A program made the position numbers and the translations under genes. A stretch of 64,000 nt of DNA, taken from NCBI GenBank assembly GCA_006176705.1, contig QRFJ01000006.1, positions 6,867,115 through 6,931,114 on the forward strand. Direction: 5' to 3'. This document shows, one piece after another, positions 44,650 to 55,519 of the stretch (its first letter is position 1; every line of letters begins with the position of its first letter). This stretch comes from Cocos nucifera (Eukaryota > Streptophyta > Magnoliopsida > Arecales > Arecaceae). Under the pieces are notes generated by a model that was given only the letters and a program-made list of their open reading frames with translations, was not told where the DNA came from and did no database searches.

Positions 44650-45215
44650 GGCTGAGTGAAAGCTGGTGACATGGCGAGCCTCTCCTCGGAGTTCAGGAAT
44701 GCAGGCACCGACAAGGCTACTGCTGCATTGCGGTGAATCATGACAAGCCTCGTGAAGTGACATACAAGGGAAGCTGGTGGAAGCGATCAAGGGGGTGGTG
44801 GGGAGTGATGCAGAGGAGATTTAAGGACTTGCAGAGGATGCCATATTTAAAGGCTGTGATCATGGAAGGATTACGGCCACAACCACCGGGCCACTTTGTG
44901 CTGCAACATATGGTGATGGAGGACATGAGTTTGCATGGGTATTTGATAATGACGGGCTAACGTGAATCTTATGGCGGCAGCGGTAGGCTGGTATGAGAAG
45001 GTGGCAGAGGAGCCAACGGAAATGAAGTTATGGCCGGAAAGGTTCTTTGCTGATGGTCGGGTGAAGGGGTGAATATGGTGGAACAGGGGAGTGAAGATGA
45101 TGCCGTTGGGCATTGGGAGGAGGATGTGCCCAGGACATTGGCTCAACAAGCTGGAATTGTTTACCAAAAAAAAAACCAAGCTGGAATTCCTTGCGGCAGT
45201 GAAGACCACTTCGTG
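44650..45215 (+). pseudogene. Cytochrome P450 C-terminal fragment, CYP89-like (frameshifted)
   Basis: Plus-strand pieces in shifting frames follow the end of a plant P450. SSEFRNAGTDKATAAL (I-helix; family A/G-G-x-D-T-T, here K for T) lies at ~44677, then LQRMPYLKAVIMEGLRPQPPGHFVLQH with the K-helix E-x-x-R at ~44830. NVNLMAAAVGWYEKV, LWPERFF (PERF motif) and MMPLGIGRRMCPGHWL follow, with the haem-binding F-x-x-G-x-R-x-C-x-G still holding its Cys but with L for F. At least three frame breaks or stops are present, and no N-terminal half is found. The PPGHFVLPH-type wording suggests CYP89 or CYP77; CYP89 fits better. Haem monooxygenase, inactive here. Confidence 0.85.
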
Positions 45216-45348
45216 CTTGGATTTTTCTAAAAAATATTAATGTAACAAGTTCAAAAATTTTAGTCAGAGGATTTTATTTAAATTTTTTAGTTTTTTATTT
45301 TTATAATAAATAATTAATATAAAATTAAATATATGGCTATATAAATTC

Positions 45349-45351
<3 letters not shown>

Positions 45352-45386
<35 letters not shown>

Positions 45387-45852
45387 TGGATTGAACTCTA
45401 CTCGATTGAATTTCAGTTCATATCTAAACAGATCCTCAATCGTTAGATCAATGCACATCTACACGCACGTGCTTGAAAAGATGCATCTGAAAAAAAAATT
45501 AAATTTTTTTTATCTGAAAGCACTTTCAGACCAAAAAAATTCAAAAAAAACCCTAAAAAAGAAAAAAAAAAAAGGAAAAGGTTTGCACCTTTCCTTTTTT
45601 TTTCTTCTCTAGCTTTTTTTAAAATGTAGGATTTTTTTTTCTAATTTTTTTTAAATTTTTTCAGTCTGAAGGCATCTAAAAAAATTGAAAAAAAAATTCA
45701 GGCACAGGCGCGTGCCTGTTTTTTTTTTCAAGCACATCTTTTCAAGCGCATGCGTACAAATGTATGCTAATCCAACGATCAGAAATCCAACCGGACGTAA
45801 ACTAAGATCCAATCGAGTGGAATCCAGTATATATATGTATATATATATATAT
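45352..45852. mobile_element. MITE flanked on both sides by (TA)n, Micron-like
   Basis: The core 45385-45827 has inverted arms of about 120 bp. Left: GGATTGAACTCTACTCGATTG, GATCCTCAATCGTTAGATCA, ACGCACGTGCTTGAAAAGAT. Right, inverted: ATCTTTTCAAGCGCATGCGT, AACGATCAGAAATCC, CAATCGAGTGGAATCC. Both arms end directly in (TA)n (45352-45384 and 45828-45852). Rice Micron-type MITEs are known to sit in TA microsatellites. There is no ORF. Confidence 0.7.
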
Positions 45853-46784
45853 GATATTTTATTTATTTATTTATTTATTTTTATTTTCTCTTTTCATTTT
45901 ATCCAAATCCAGCAATTGAAAAATGTTAAAGATATTCTCCAAGAAAAATAGGTCATTAAATTGATAAGAAAAAAAAATCAAAAAATCTTTTGATAATTTA
46001 TTAAGAAATAGCAAATCAATTTAAAAATAGAGATGGGCAATGAGCCATGCCTGGGGTGTTGGGCCGCAGGCTGTTGGACCTACATTGGCCTGATGGGCCT
46101 AACTGGCCCTTTAAAAAAAATTTCAATGGCTATTTTTTAAAAATTTTATAATTTTAACCCCCCTCCCTCCTCCCTCCTCCCCCCTAACCCACACACCAAA
46201 ACATAGCCATAAAACAGCTAGTTTTAGGGATAATTTAGGAATATGAAAATATTTGGATTTCTATACATACCATCTTTTTTTCGATTTTCATCACACCAAA
46301 TCAATTCTCTTCTCCCTCCTACTACTACTACTTCTTCTCTCATCTAGCAATATTTAGTAAATATTCAATATTTAGAAATTAATAATTTAATTTTTAGTTT
46401 ATATTCGTTATATATTCAAATGCTACTTATGAGGAGGATTAGTCCACCTATTAGAGGTCCTTATTGAAAAGTATAAGAGAAAGCTCACTAATCTCCACTC
46501 TTTCTCTACTCAATTTCTCCTTGTAGATAGTTTTTATTATTTGCATTCACCATATTTAGATATGGTATCTTTTGATGAAAGTCATTTTAGCATTCTTCTA
46601 TTTCTAAGGAGGAAAAAACTAATATTCCTAATCTCTCAAAAACTAATAGCAATGGTCAAACATCTTCCCATAAGAAGACTAGTGCTTTATGGAATGATTT
46701 TAATAAAATTATGGTTGATGGAGTCTTAAAAATAAAATGTTAAAAATATATTAAATTATATAGTTATACTAGTAGAGAAAAAAT

Positions 46785-46789
46785 TAGCT
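46785..46789. other. Target site duplication TTAGC, left of the Gypsy complex
   Basis: Pairs with CTAGC at 59204-59208 (4 of 5). Removing the insert and one copy rejoins the hAT BED-finger codons. Confidence 0.75.
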
Positions 46790-47980
46790 ATTCGGGATAA
46801 ACTCCGCTCCCGCCGAAGTTCAGCCTGGAACTTAGCCTAATGCAGCTGGTAATCACGGAAGAGCTTCAATCAAGAATTCTTCCATCAGCAACCGACCCCA
46901 GCCAAACTCCTTCAGATGGCTGAACTCCTCAGTGATCGAACCCCAGTCAAACTCCTTCAGTCGATCGAATTATACAGCAACTGCATTCCAACTAAACTCC
47001 TCAATGGTCGAACTCCAGCCGAACTTCTTCAGTCGATCGAATTCTACAACGACCGTACTCCGACTGAACTCCTCAGCGGTCGAACCCCAGTCGAACTCCT
47101 TCAGCCTACCAAATTCTATAACGACCACACCTCAGTCGGACTTCTTTCGGATCTCTTCTTTGGTCAAGTTTCTATAGGAGCCGAACTCCTTCTGGACTCC
47201 TCCTTCAGTCAAATTTCTGCAGGAGCCCAACTTCTTTCGAACTTCTCCTTCAGTCGGATTTCTACAGGAGCCGAACTCCTTCCGGACTCCTCCTTCAGTT
47301 GGATTCCTTCAGAAGTCGAACTTCTTTGGAACTTCTCTTTCGGCTGAACTCCTCTAAGAGCCGAACTCCTTTCGGACTTCTTCTTCAGTCGGATTCCTCC
47401 AACGGATTGCTCCCGAATGATCCCCTTCAGACGTATTTCCTTCAAGAGTCCAAACTCCTCTGAAATTGATATATGTCGAAGTCCACCAACCAATGCCTGC
47501 TTTCTCTGAGCTACGGCTAGTAAATCTCGATGAATGATCACCATCAGTCTGCTACAGACAACGCTACAGACAGTACCCCCCTCCATGGTAGACTCCACCA
47601 TGCCTCGAGCAGCCCGCTACCAGACAGTATGGCTGTCACTATCAGTCTGACGATACCTTTTTCTCCATACCGAACCCCATACGACTTCGAGCGGCCCACT
47701 ACCAGACGGTATGGCCGTCACCATCTATCAAGCTCCATCTATAAAAAGGGACCCTCCAGATATGTTTTCTTTAAGCTCTCTTTTTCTTCCCAAAATTCTG
47801 CCAAACTCTTGTCTGAGAGTTCATTTCTATTGGCCAGAAGAGCTGACTTGATCGTCGGAGGATCCTACTAGAGCCACCACCATCGACTCCGAACGAAACT
47901 TTATTTTGCAGATCACCAACGGCGACCTCCTCCTCCTCCGCTCCAGCTCGTCTCGGCATCAACCAGATTTTACACCAACA
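46790..47980 (+). repeat. Gypsy LTR-A (1191 bp)
   Basis: It starts TATTCGGGATAAACTCCGCT and ends TTTTACACCAACA. It contains a degenerate set of CGAACTCCTTC and GTCGGATTCCTTCAG phrases in the U3-like part and TATAAAAA at 47740-47747. Confidence 0.88.
47740..47747 (+). promoter_or_regulatory. TATA box in Gypsy LTR-A
   Basis: CTATAAAAAGGG is conserved at the same place in LTR-B (53275-53282), LTR-C (58962-58969) and the remnant (36432-36439), which supports a promoter role. Confidence 0.65.
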
Positions 47981-48103
47981 GAATTAACGCTAAAAGGAGG
48001 GCCTCTGTCTCTAAGATATCCTTATTCTTAAAGGAGTGCTCAGTCGATCCTGCCGACCTTCTTCTCCAAGGTTCATCTCCATCCTCTTCCTCAATCCTAA
48101 GAA
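47981..48103 (+). other. Gypsy leader with putative primer binding site
   Basis: Right after LTR-A comes GAATTAACGCTAAAAGGAGG; the second copy reads GAATTGACGCTAGAAGGAGG at 53517. The position is that of a primer binding site, but I could not name the tRNA. Confidence 0.5.
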
Positions 48104-49845
48104 ATGCCTCAAAAGAAGGTGACTATCCAAAGATCTACCGCTTCTACCATCAGATCTGAGCCGGATTCATTCATTCCTGCTCCATCACCGGCACCTCAAC
48201 CTCTACCTCCATCGACGGTCATGATAGATCTAAAGCAATTTAATCTGCTGATGTAGCAGATTCAGGACCTCACCGAGATGGTGCGGGCCATAAAGCAGCC
48301 CCCGATAGTGACTCCATCAGAAAATCCACCATCAGAATATCAAAAATCGATCCCATGAAAGAGCACTTAGGCTAGCATATCCATCGCCCCTGGGAAGGAG
48401 AAACAGAGAGCAAAGGATCCATGTTCGGATCATGATTCTTCTCTGGAGGAGACCCTCCCTATCTATAGTCGGAAGCCATCCAAGATCTATGACTGAGACG
48501 ACATCCTCGATCACAAACTATGAAAGATGGATCGACGGATTGAGAAACTCGGCCATGTCATCTCGGCTTACTGTAACGACGTTTGCATCGATCCCCCTTT
48601 CTCTCTCCAAATTATGCAAGAGCCCGTTCTGTCGAACTTCAAGCTCCCTCAATTTGAAAGCTACGATGGAACCTCTGATCCGGTTAACTATCTGAAGGCC
48701 TTTCGGATCATGATGCTACTCCATGGCGTACCAAACATCATATTATGCTGAGCTTTTCCATCTATCTTAAAAGGAGCAGTAAAAAATTAATACTCGGTAT
48801 TGAAGTCGGGTATGATCTTCTTCTTTGATCAGATGAGCCATCAATTTATGACTCACTTCGTCAGCGGTCGACGTCCGCACCGAGGTTCGGATTTCTTGAT
48901 GAACATCAAGCAGAAGGAGAAAGAATCCATTGGGCTTATGTCATCCAATTTAATGTTGCTACATTGGAGGTCCGAAACTTAGACCAGTCAATTGCGATGG
49001 CTGCGCTCACGGACGGCCTTCAAAAGAATGATTTACTATTTTTCCTGAAGAAGAAGTATCCCAGGAACTTTGTCGATCTGCTAGCCCAGGCCAAGAGATA
49101 TGTCCGTACAAAAGAAGCCTTCAAGTTGAAAGATGAAGAAGCCATAGGAGAGCGGCAGATAGACAAGTCTAGTAAACCCATGGTAGATGGAGGGCCGAAT
49201 GAAGATCGACCGCAATCATTGACTCCTTCGGAGCACAAGCGAGTCCGAACTCTTCCTCAAGCTTGTCATCAAAGAAGCTCCGATAGAAGGACATGAAGAA
49301 GTCCTCATCTTGGAAGGTTCCACAACTACGCCCTCCTTAATGCTCCTAAAACTCAAGTTCTGATGAAAATTAGAAATCAGCTACCAAGATCAGAAGAATT
49401 ATGATCTCCCCCAAATAAGCACAATCGAAGCAAGTACTGCCTCTACCATCATGACCATGGCCACGATATCGAAGAATGCATTCAGCTCCGAGGCGAAATC
49501 GAGGAGCTCATCAGGAGAGGCCAACTAGATCGATTCCTTAGATGCTAGCTTGAAGCAAGAGAAGATTGGCCAAAGCGCTATTGTAACCAGAACCACCAAT
49601 AAGGAAGAAACAACAAGAAGATCGACCGCCTCTCGACATCATCAACCATGTTTCTAGGAGGCTTAGTACTTCGGTAAGCCGCCATCTCTCAGTCTTAGAG
49701 CCAGAAAAAGCTTGCCCCAAATTGGAAAGATCCGTATGGAGTAGAGGAGATTATCCGGTCCAAAATTTATCGTCCGAAGAAACTCGGAGGAACAATGCTC
49801 CCACGACCTTGAAACTCAGAAAATTTGAGGATGTACTATCAGTAA
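48104..49845 (+). pseudogene. Gypsy gag joined to an integrase tail, copy 1 (decayed)
   Basis: ATG at 48104 (MPQKKVTIQRSTAST). Conserved gag blocks: QIMQEPVLSNFKLPQFESYD and GTSDPVNYLKAF near 48610-48690, FFFDQMSHQFMTHFVSGRRP at 48812, then SIAMAALTDGLQKNDLLFFL and YCLYHHDHGHDIEECIQL (49437). After IDRPPLDIINH, the start of the gag-protease linker, sequence jumps to the integrase end KLAPNWKDPYGVEEI...LPRP-stop-NSENLRMYYQ with stop at 49843-49845. In the tail one TGG codon has become TGA. Internal stops at about 48228, 48356 and 48749, and frame changes, disable it. Gag would form particles for the family. Confidence 0.85.
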
Positions 49846-49989
49846 CTTTTCTTCAATAAAACTCTTTCATTTCAATATTATTATTTCTTGGTGCAAAAAC
49901 TATATGGTGACAGGGAAGAAGCAATCAATAGTGACCATATTAGGAACAGAAGGAGAACCTCATCCTGATATGAGCAAGTCGAAGTTCTT

Positions 49990-52265
49990 CAACCTTGACT
50001 GGAGATAAGATCTTTTTCGAGCTTCAACTTCGATATCAACCTTGACTGGAGATAAGATCTCTTTCGAGCTTCAAAGTCTACGTCAATAAGAGATAAGATC
50101 TCCTTCAACCTTGGCTGGAGATAAGATCTCCTTCGAGCTTCAACTTCAACCTCGGCTAGGAGATAAGATCTCCTTCGAGCTCAAATCTATGTCAATAGGA
50201 GATAAGATCAACCTCGAGTCTATAGAAGATGAGATCTTTAACCTCGACTGGAGATAAGATCTCTTCCGAGCTTCAAGTCTACGTCAATAGGAGATAAGAT
50301 CTCCTTCAATCTCGGTTGGAGATAAGATCTCCTCCGAGCTTTAACTTTAACCTCGATTGGAGATAAGATCTTTTCCAAGCTTCAAAATCACGTCAATAGG
50401 AGATAAGATCTCCTTCAACCTCGGTTGGAGATAAGATCTCCCCCGAGCTTCAAAATCTAATAGGAGATAAGATCTTCTTCAACCTCGGTTAGAGATAAGA
50501 TCTCCTCTGAGCTTCAAAGTCTACGTCAATAGGAGATAAGATCTCCTTCAACCTCACTGGAGATAAGATCTTCCCCGAGCTTCAAACTTCAATCTTGACT
50601 GGAGATAAGATCACCCCGAGCTTCAAAGTCTACGTCAATAGGAGATAAGATCTTCTTCAACCTCGGTTGGAGATAAAATCTCCTTCGAGCTTCAAAAGTC
50701 TACAGGAGATAAGATCTCCTTCAACCTCGACTGGAGATAAGATCTCCCTCCGAGCTTTAGAGTCTACGTCAACAGAAGATAAGATCTTCTTCAACCTCGG
50801 TTGGAAATAAGATCTCCCCCAAGCTTCAACTTCAATCTCGACTGGAGATAAGATCTCCCCCGAGCTTCAAAGTCTACGTCAATAGAAGATAAGATCTTCT
50901 TCAACCTCGGCTAGAGATAAGATCTCCTCCGAGCTTCAAAGTCTACAGAAGATAAGATCTCCTTCAACCTCGACTGAAGATAAGATCTCCTACGAGCTTC
51001 AACTTCAATCTCGGCTGGAGATAAGATCTCCTCTGAGCTTCAGAGTCTACGTCAATGGGAGATAAAATCTCCTTCAATCTTGATTGGAGATAAGATCTCC
51101 TCCGAGCTTCTACGTCAACAGAAAATAAGATCTTCTTCAATCTCGACTGCTGGAGATAAGATCTCCCCCGTGCTCTACCTTCAACCTCGATTGGAGATAA
51201 GATCTCCTCCGAGTTTCAAAGTCTACGTCAATAGAAGATAAGATCTCTTTCAATCTCGGCTGGAGATAAGATCTCTCCAAAACTTCAACTTCAATCTCGG
51301 CTGTGGATAAGATCTCCTCCAAGCTTCAGAGTCTACATCAACAGAAAATAATATCTCCTTCAACCTTGGTTAGAAATAAAATCTCCCTCGAGCTTCAACT
51401 TCAACCTCGGTTGGAGATAAGATCTTTTTCGAGCTTCAGAGTCTACGTCAATAGGAGATCAGATCTCCTTCAACCTTAACTGCTGAAAATAAGATCTCCT
51501 CCGAGCTCCACCTTCAACCTCGACTGCTAAAGATAAGATCTCTCCCGAGCCTTAGAGTCTACGTCAATAGGAGATAAGATCTCCTTCAACCTCAACTGAA
51601 GATGAGATCTTTTTCGAGCTTCTACGTCAATAGAAGATTAGATCTTCTTCAACCTCGGCTACTGAAGATAAGATCTTTTTCGAGCTCCACCTTCAACCTT
51701 GGCTGCTGGGGATAAGATCTCCCTCGAGCCTTAGAGTCCACATCAACAGAAGATAAAGTCTCCTTCAACCTCGGCTGCTAGAGATAAGATCTCTCCCGAG
51801 CTCCACCTTTAATCTCGACTGCTGAAGATAAGATCTCCCTCGAGCCTCAAAGTCTACGTCAACATGAGATAAGATCTTCTTCAATCTCGACTGAGGATAA
51901 GATCTCCTCCGAGCATCTACATCAATAGAAGATAAGATTTTCTTCAACCTCGACTGAAGATAAGATCTCCTCCGAACTTCAACTACAACTTTAACCTCGG
52001 TTGGAGATAAGATCTCCTCCGGACTTCAACTATAACTTCAACCTCGACTGGAGGTAAGACCTTCTCCGAGCTTCAAAATCTAAATCAACAAAAGAAAAGA
52101 TCCCCTTCAACCTCAGCTGGAGATAAAATCTTCCATAAGTTTCAACCGTAATGTCAATAAAAGATAAGATCTTTTTGAACCTCGACTGAAGACAAGATCC
52201 CCCCGAGCCTCAACTTCAACGTCAACCCCCACTGAAGATAAGATCTCCCCCGAGCTTCAACCTGA
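49990..52265 (+). repeat. Tandem array, GGAGATAAGATCTCC unit, copy in interior 1
   Basis: About 60 degenerate units of roughly 33-45 bp, typical GGAGATAAGATCTCC-TCCGAGCTTCAA-CTTCAACCTCGGCT, often with an AGTCTACGTCAATA spacer. It is the inverse complement of the array at 25670-28046. Confidence 0.92.
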
Positions 52266-52329
52266 ACTAGTGCGAAGTTCAGAAGAGAACTTCGACAGTC
52301 GACCTTTTTGTACTCCCTTCGAATTTCAA

Positions 52330-52352
52330 ACTCGAGAGTGGAGGAAAACTAT
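52330..52352 (+). other. Gypsy polypurine tract before LTR-B
   Basis: GAGAGTGGAGGAAAACTAT leads into LTR-B; the equivalent before LTR-C is GAAAGTGGGGGGGACTAT (58054-58071). Confidence 0.6.
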
Positions 52353-53516
52353 TATTGAAGATAAACCCCACTCCAATCGAAGTCCAGCCTGGTGCTTAGC
52401 CTAATGCAGTTGGCAATCACGAAAAAGCTTCGATCGAAAATTCTTCCTTCAGTGGTCGAGCCCCAACCAAACTCCTTCAAGAGGCCGAATTCCTCAACGA
52501 TCGAATCCTAGCCAAACTTCTTCAGTCGATCTAATTCTACAGTGACTGCACCCCGATCGAACTTCTTAGCAATCGAATTTCAATCGAACTCCTTCAATCG
52601 AATGAATTCTACAACGACCGCACCCCAATCGAACTCCTCAGTGGTCGAACCCCAGCCGAACTCCTTCAACCGATCGAATTCTACAGTGACTGCACCCCAG
52701 CCAAACTTCTTTCGAATCTCTCCTTCGATCAAGTTTCTATAGGAGTCAAACTCCTTCCGGACTCCTTCAGTCGAATTTTTGCAGGAGCCCAACTCCTTCC
52801 AAACTTCTCCTTCAGTCAGATTTCTACAGGAGCCGAACTCTTTCTTCAGTCGAATTCCTTTAAGAGTCGAACTTCTTCTGAACTTCTCCTTCGATCGAAC
52901 TCCTTCAGGAGTCGAACTCCTTCAGTCAGATTCCTCCAGTGGATTGCTTCCGAATGATCCCCTCCAGATGTATTCCCTTTAGAAGTTCGAACTCTTCTGA
53001 AATTAATATATATCGAAGTCCACCAACCAATCTTGCTTCCTTCGAGCTACGGCTATTAAATCTCGACGAATGATCACCATCAGTCTGCTATAAGCGATGC
53101 TACAGGCGGCGCTCTCCTTCATGAAGACTCCATCAAACCTCGAGCGGCCCGCTACCGGATGGTATGGCTGTCACTATCAGTCTGACGACACCTTCCTCTC
53201 CATATCGAACCCCATGCAGTCTTGAGCGGCCCACTACCAGACGGTATGGTAGTCACCATCAATCAAGCTCCATCTATAAAAAGCAACCCTCCAAATATGT
53301 TTTCTCTAAGCTCTCTTCTCCTTCCCAAAACTCTACTGAACTCTTGCTTGAGCACTCAATTTCTGTTGGCTAGAAGAGCTGACTTGATCGTCGGAGGGTT
53401 CTATCGGAGCCACCACTACCGACTCCGAATGAAACTTTATTTTACAGATCGTCGATGGCGACCTCATCCTCCTCCGCTCTAGCTCATTCTGACGTCAATC
53501 AGATTTTGCACTAACA
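52353..53516 (+). repeat. Gypsy LTR-B, middle LTR (1164 bp)
   Basis: It starts TATTGAAGATAAACCCC and ends TTTTGCACTAACA. It is preceded by a purine tract and followed by a leader, so it serves as 3' LTR of interior 1 and 5' LTR of interior 2. Confidence 0.88.
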
Positions 53517-53639
53517 GAATTGACGCTAGAAGGAGGGTCTCTATCTCTAAGGTATCCTTATTCTTAAAGGAGTGCTCTATCGATCCTGCCAACCTTTTTC
53601 TCCAAGGTTCATCTCCATCCTCTTTCTCAATCCCAAGAA

Positions 53640-55381
53640 ATGCCTCAAAAGAAGATGACTACTCGGAGATCTACCGCTTCTGCCATCAGATCTGAGTCGG
53701 ATTCATCCATTCCTGCTCCATCACCGGCACCTCAATCTCCATCTCCATTAACGGTCATGGTAGATCCGAAGCAGTTTAACCTACTGATATAGTGGGTTCA
53801 GAGCTTCACTGAGATGGTGTAGGCCATATGGCAGCTTCCGATGGTGACTTCATAAAAAAAACAACCATCAGGATGTCAAAAATCGATCCCAAAGAAGAGT
53901 ACTTGGGCTTGCATACCCATCGCCCTTGGGAAGAAGAAATAGAGAGCAAAGGATCCATGTTTGGATCATAATTCTTCTCTGAAGGAGATCCTTCCCATCT
54001 GTAGCCAAAAGCCATCCAAGATCTACGATCGAGACGACGTCCTCGATCACAAACTATGAAAGATGGACCGATGGATTGAGAAACTCCACCATGTCACCCT
54101 GGCTCGCTGTGATGATCTCTGCACCAATCCTCCTTTCTCTCTCCAAATTATGCAAGAGCCTGTTCCACCGAACTTTAAGCTTCCTCAATTTGAAAGCTAC
54201 AATGGAACCTCTGATCTGGTTAATCATCTAAAGGACTTTCAGACCATGATGCTACTCCATAGCGCACTAGACGTCATATTATGCCGAGCTTTTTCATCTA
54301 CCTTAAAAAAAGCAGCAAGAAACTGATACTTAGCATTAAAGTTGGGTACGATCTTCTTCTTTGATCAGATGAGCCATCAGTTTGTGGCTCACTTTGTCAG
54401 CAGCCGACATCCGCACCGAGGTTTGAATTTTTTGATGAACATCAAGCAGAAGGAAGAGGAATCCATCCGAGCTTATGTCATCCGATTTAATGCTGCTGCA
54501 TTGAAAGTCCAAAATCTGGACCAGTCAGTTGCGATGGTCGCGCTCAAGGGCAGCCTTCAGAAGAACGATTTACTGTTCTTCTTGAAAAAGAATATCCCAA
54601 AAACTTTATCGATCTACTAGCCCGGATCGAGAGATATGCTCGTGCGGAAGAAATCTTCAAGTTAAAGGATGAAGAAGCCATAGGAGAGTGGCAGACGAGC
54701 GAGTCTAGTAAACCCATGGCTGATGGAAAGCCAAATAAAGTTCGATCGTGCTCATGGACTTCCTCCGAGCGCAAGCGAGCCCGAACTCCTCCTCGAGCTT
54801 GTCATCAAAGAAGCCCTGATAGAAGGGCGCGAAGAAGTCCTCACCCTGAAAGGTTCCGCAACTACGCTCTCCTTAATGCTCCTAAAACTCAAGTTCTGAT
54901 GGAAATTAAAAATCAGCTACCAAGATCAGAAGAATTACGATCTTCCTCAAACAAGCACGATCGAAGCAAGTACTATCTCTACCATCGTGACCACGATCAT
55001 GATACCGAAGAATGCATTCAGCTCCAAGACGAAATCGAGAGCTCATCAGGAGAGGCCGGCTGGGTCGATTCCTCAGACGCCAACTTGAAGTAAAAGAAGA
55101 TCGGCCAAGTGCGCTGCCGTAGCCAGAACCACCAATAAGGAAGAAACAACAAGGAGATTGGCCGCTTATCGACATCATCAATCCTATTTCTGGAGGGCTT
55201 AGTACTTCGATGAGCCACCATCTCTCAGCCTTAGAGTTAGAAAAAGCTTGTCCCAAATTGGGAAGACCCGTATGGAGTAGAGGAGATCGTCCGGTCCGAA
55301 ACTTACCATCCAAAGGAGCTCAGAGGAATAACGCTCCCACGACCTTGGAACTCAGAAAATCTGAGGATGTACTACCAGTAA
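53640..55381 (+). pseudogene. Gypsy gag joined to an integrase tail, copy 2 (decayed)
   Basis: Same plan as the first copy: ATG at 53640, QIMQEPVPPNFKLPQFESYN at 54146, FFDQMSHQFVAHFVSSRHPH, QSVAMVALKGSLQKNDLLFF, then a frame change and KHDRSKYYLYHRDHDHDTEECI at 54954, IDIINPISGGL at about 55163, and an uninterrupted 46-codon integrase end (55244-55381: KLVPNWEDPYGVEEI...NSENLRMYYQ). Distances from ATG to the final stop are identical in the two copies (1742 bp), so the internal pol deletion predates both. A second frame is also open across this tail (55210-55395). Confidence 0.85.
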
Positions 55382-55519
55382 CTTTCCTTCAATAAAACTC
55401 TTTCATTTCAATATTATTGTTTCTTGGTGCAAAAACTATGTGGTGATCGAAAAGAAGTAATCAATAGTGACCATGTTAGAAATAGAAGGAGAACCTCATC
55501 CTGATATGAGCAAGTTGAA

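Noticed and set aside
44080..44790. 236-aa minus-strand Pro/Ser/Thr-rich ORF as a P450 N-terminal half
   Set aside because: I tried to fit it to P450 N-terminal motifs and found none in order. Composition and strand are wrong for the plus-strand P450 fragment.
47209..47601. 130-aa minus-strand ORF in Gypsy LTR-A, and similar ones in LTR-B and LTR-C
   Set aside because: They are readings of the repetitive CGAACTCCTTC stretch of the LTR, differ between LTRs, and have no start or domain support.
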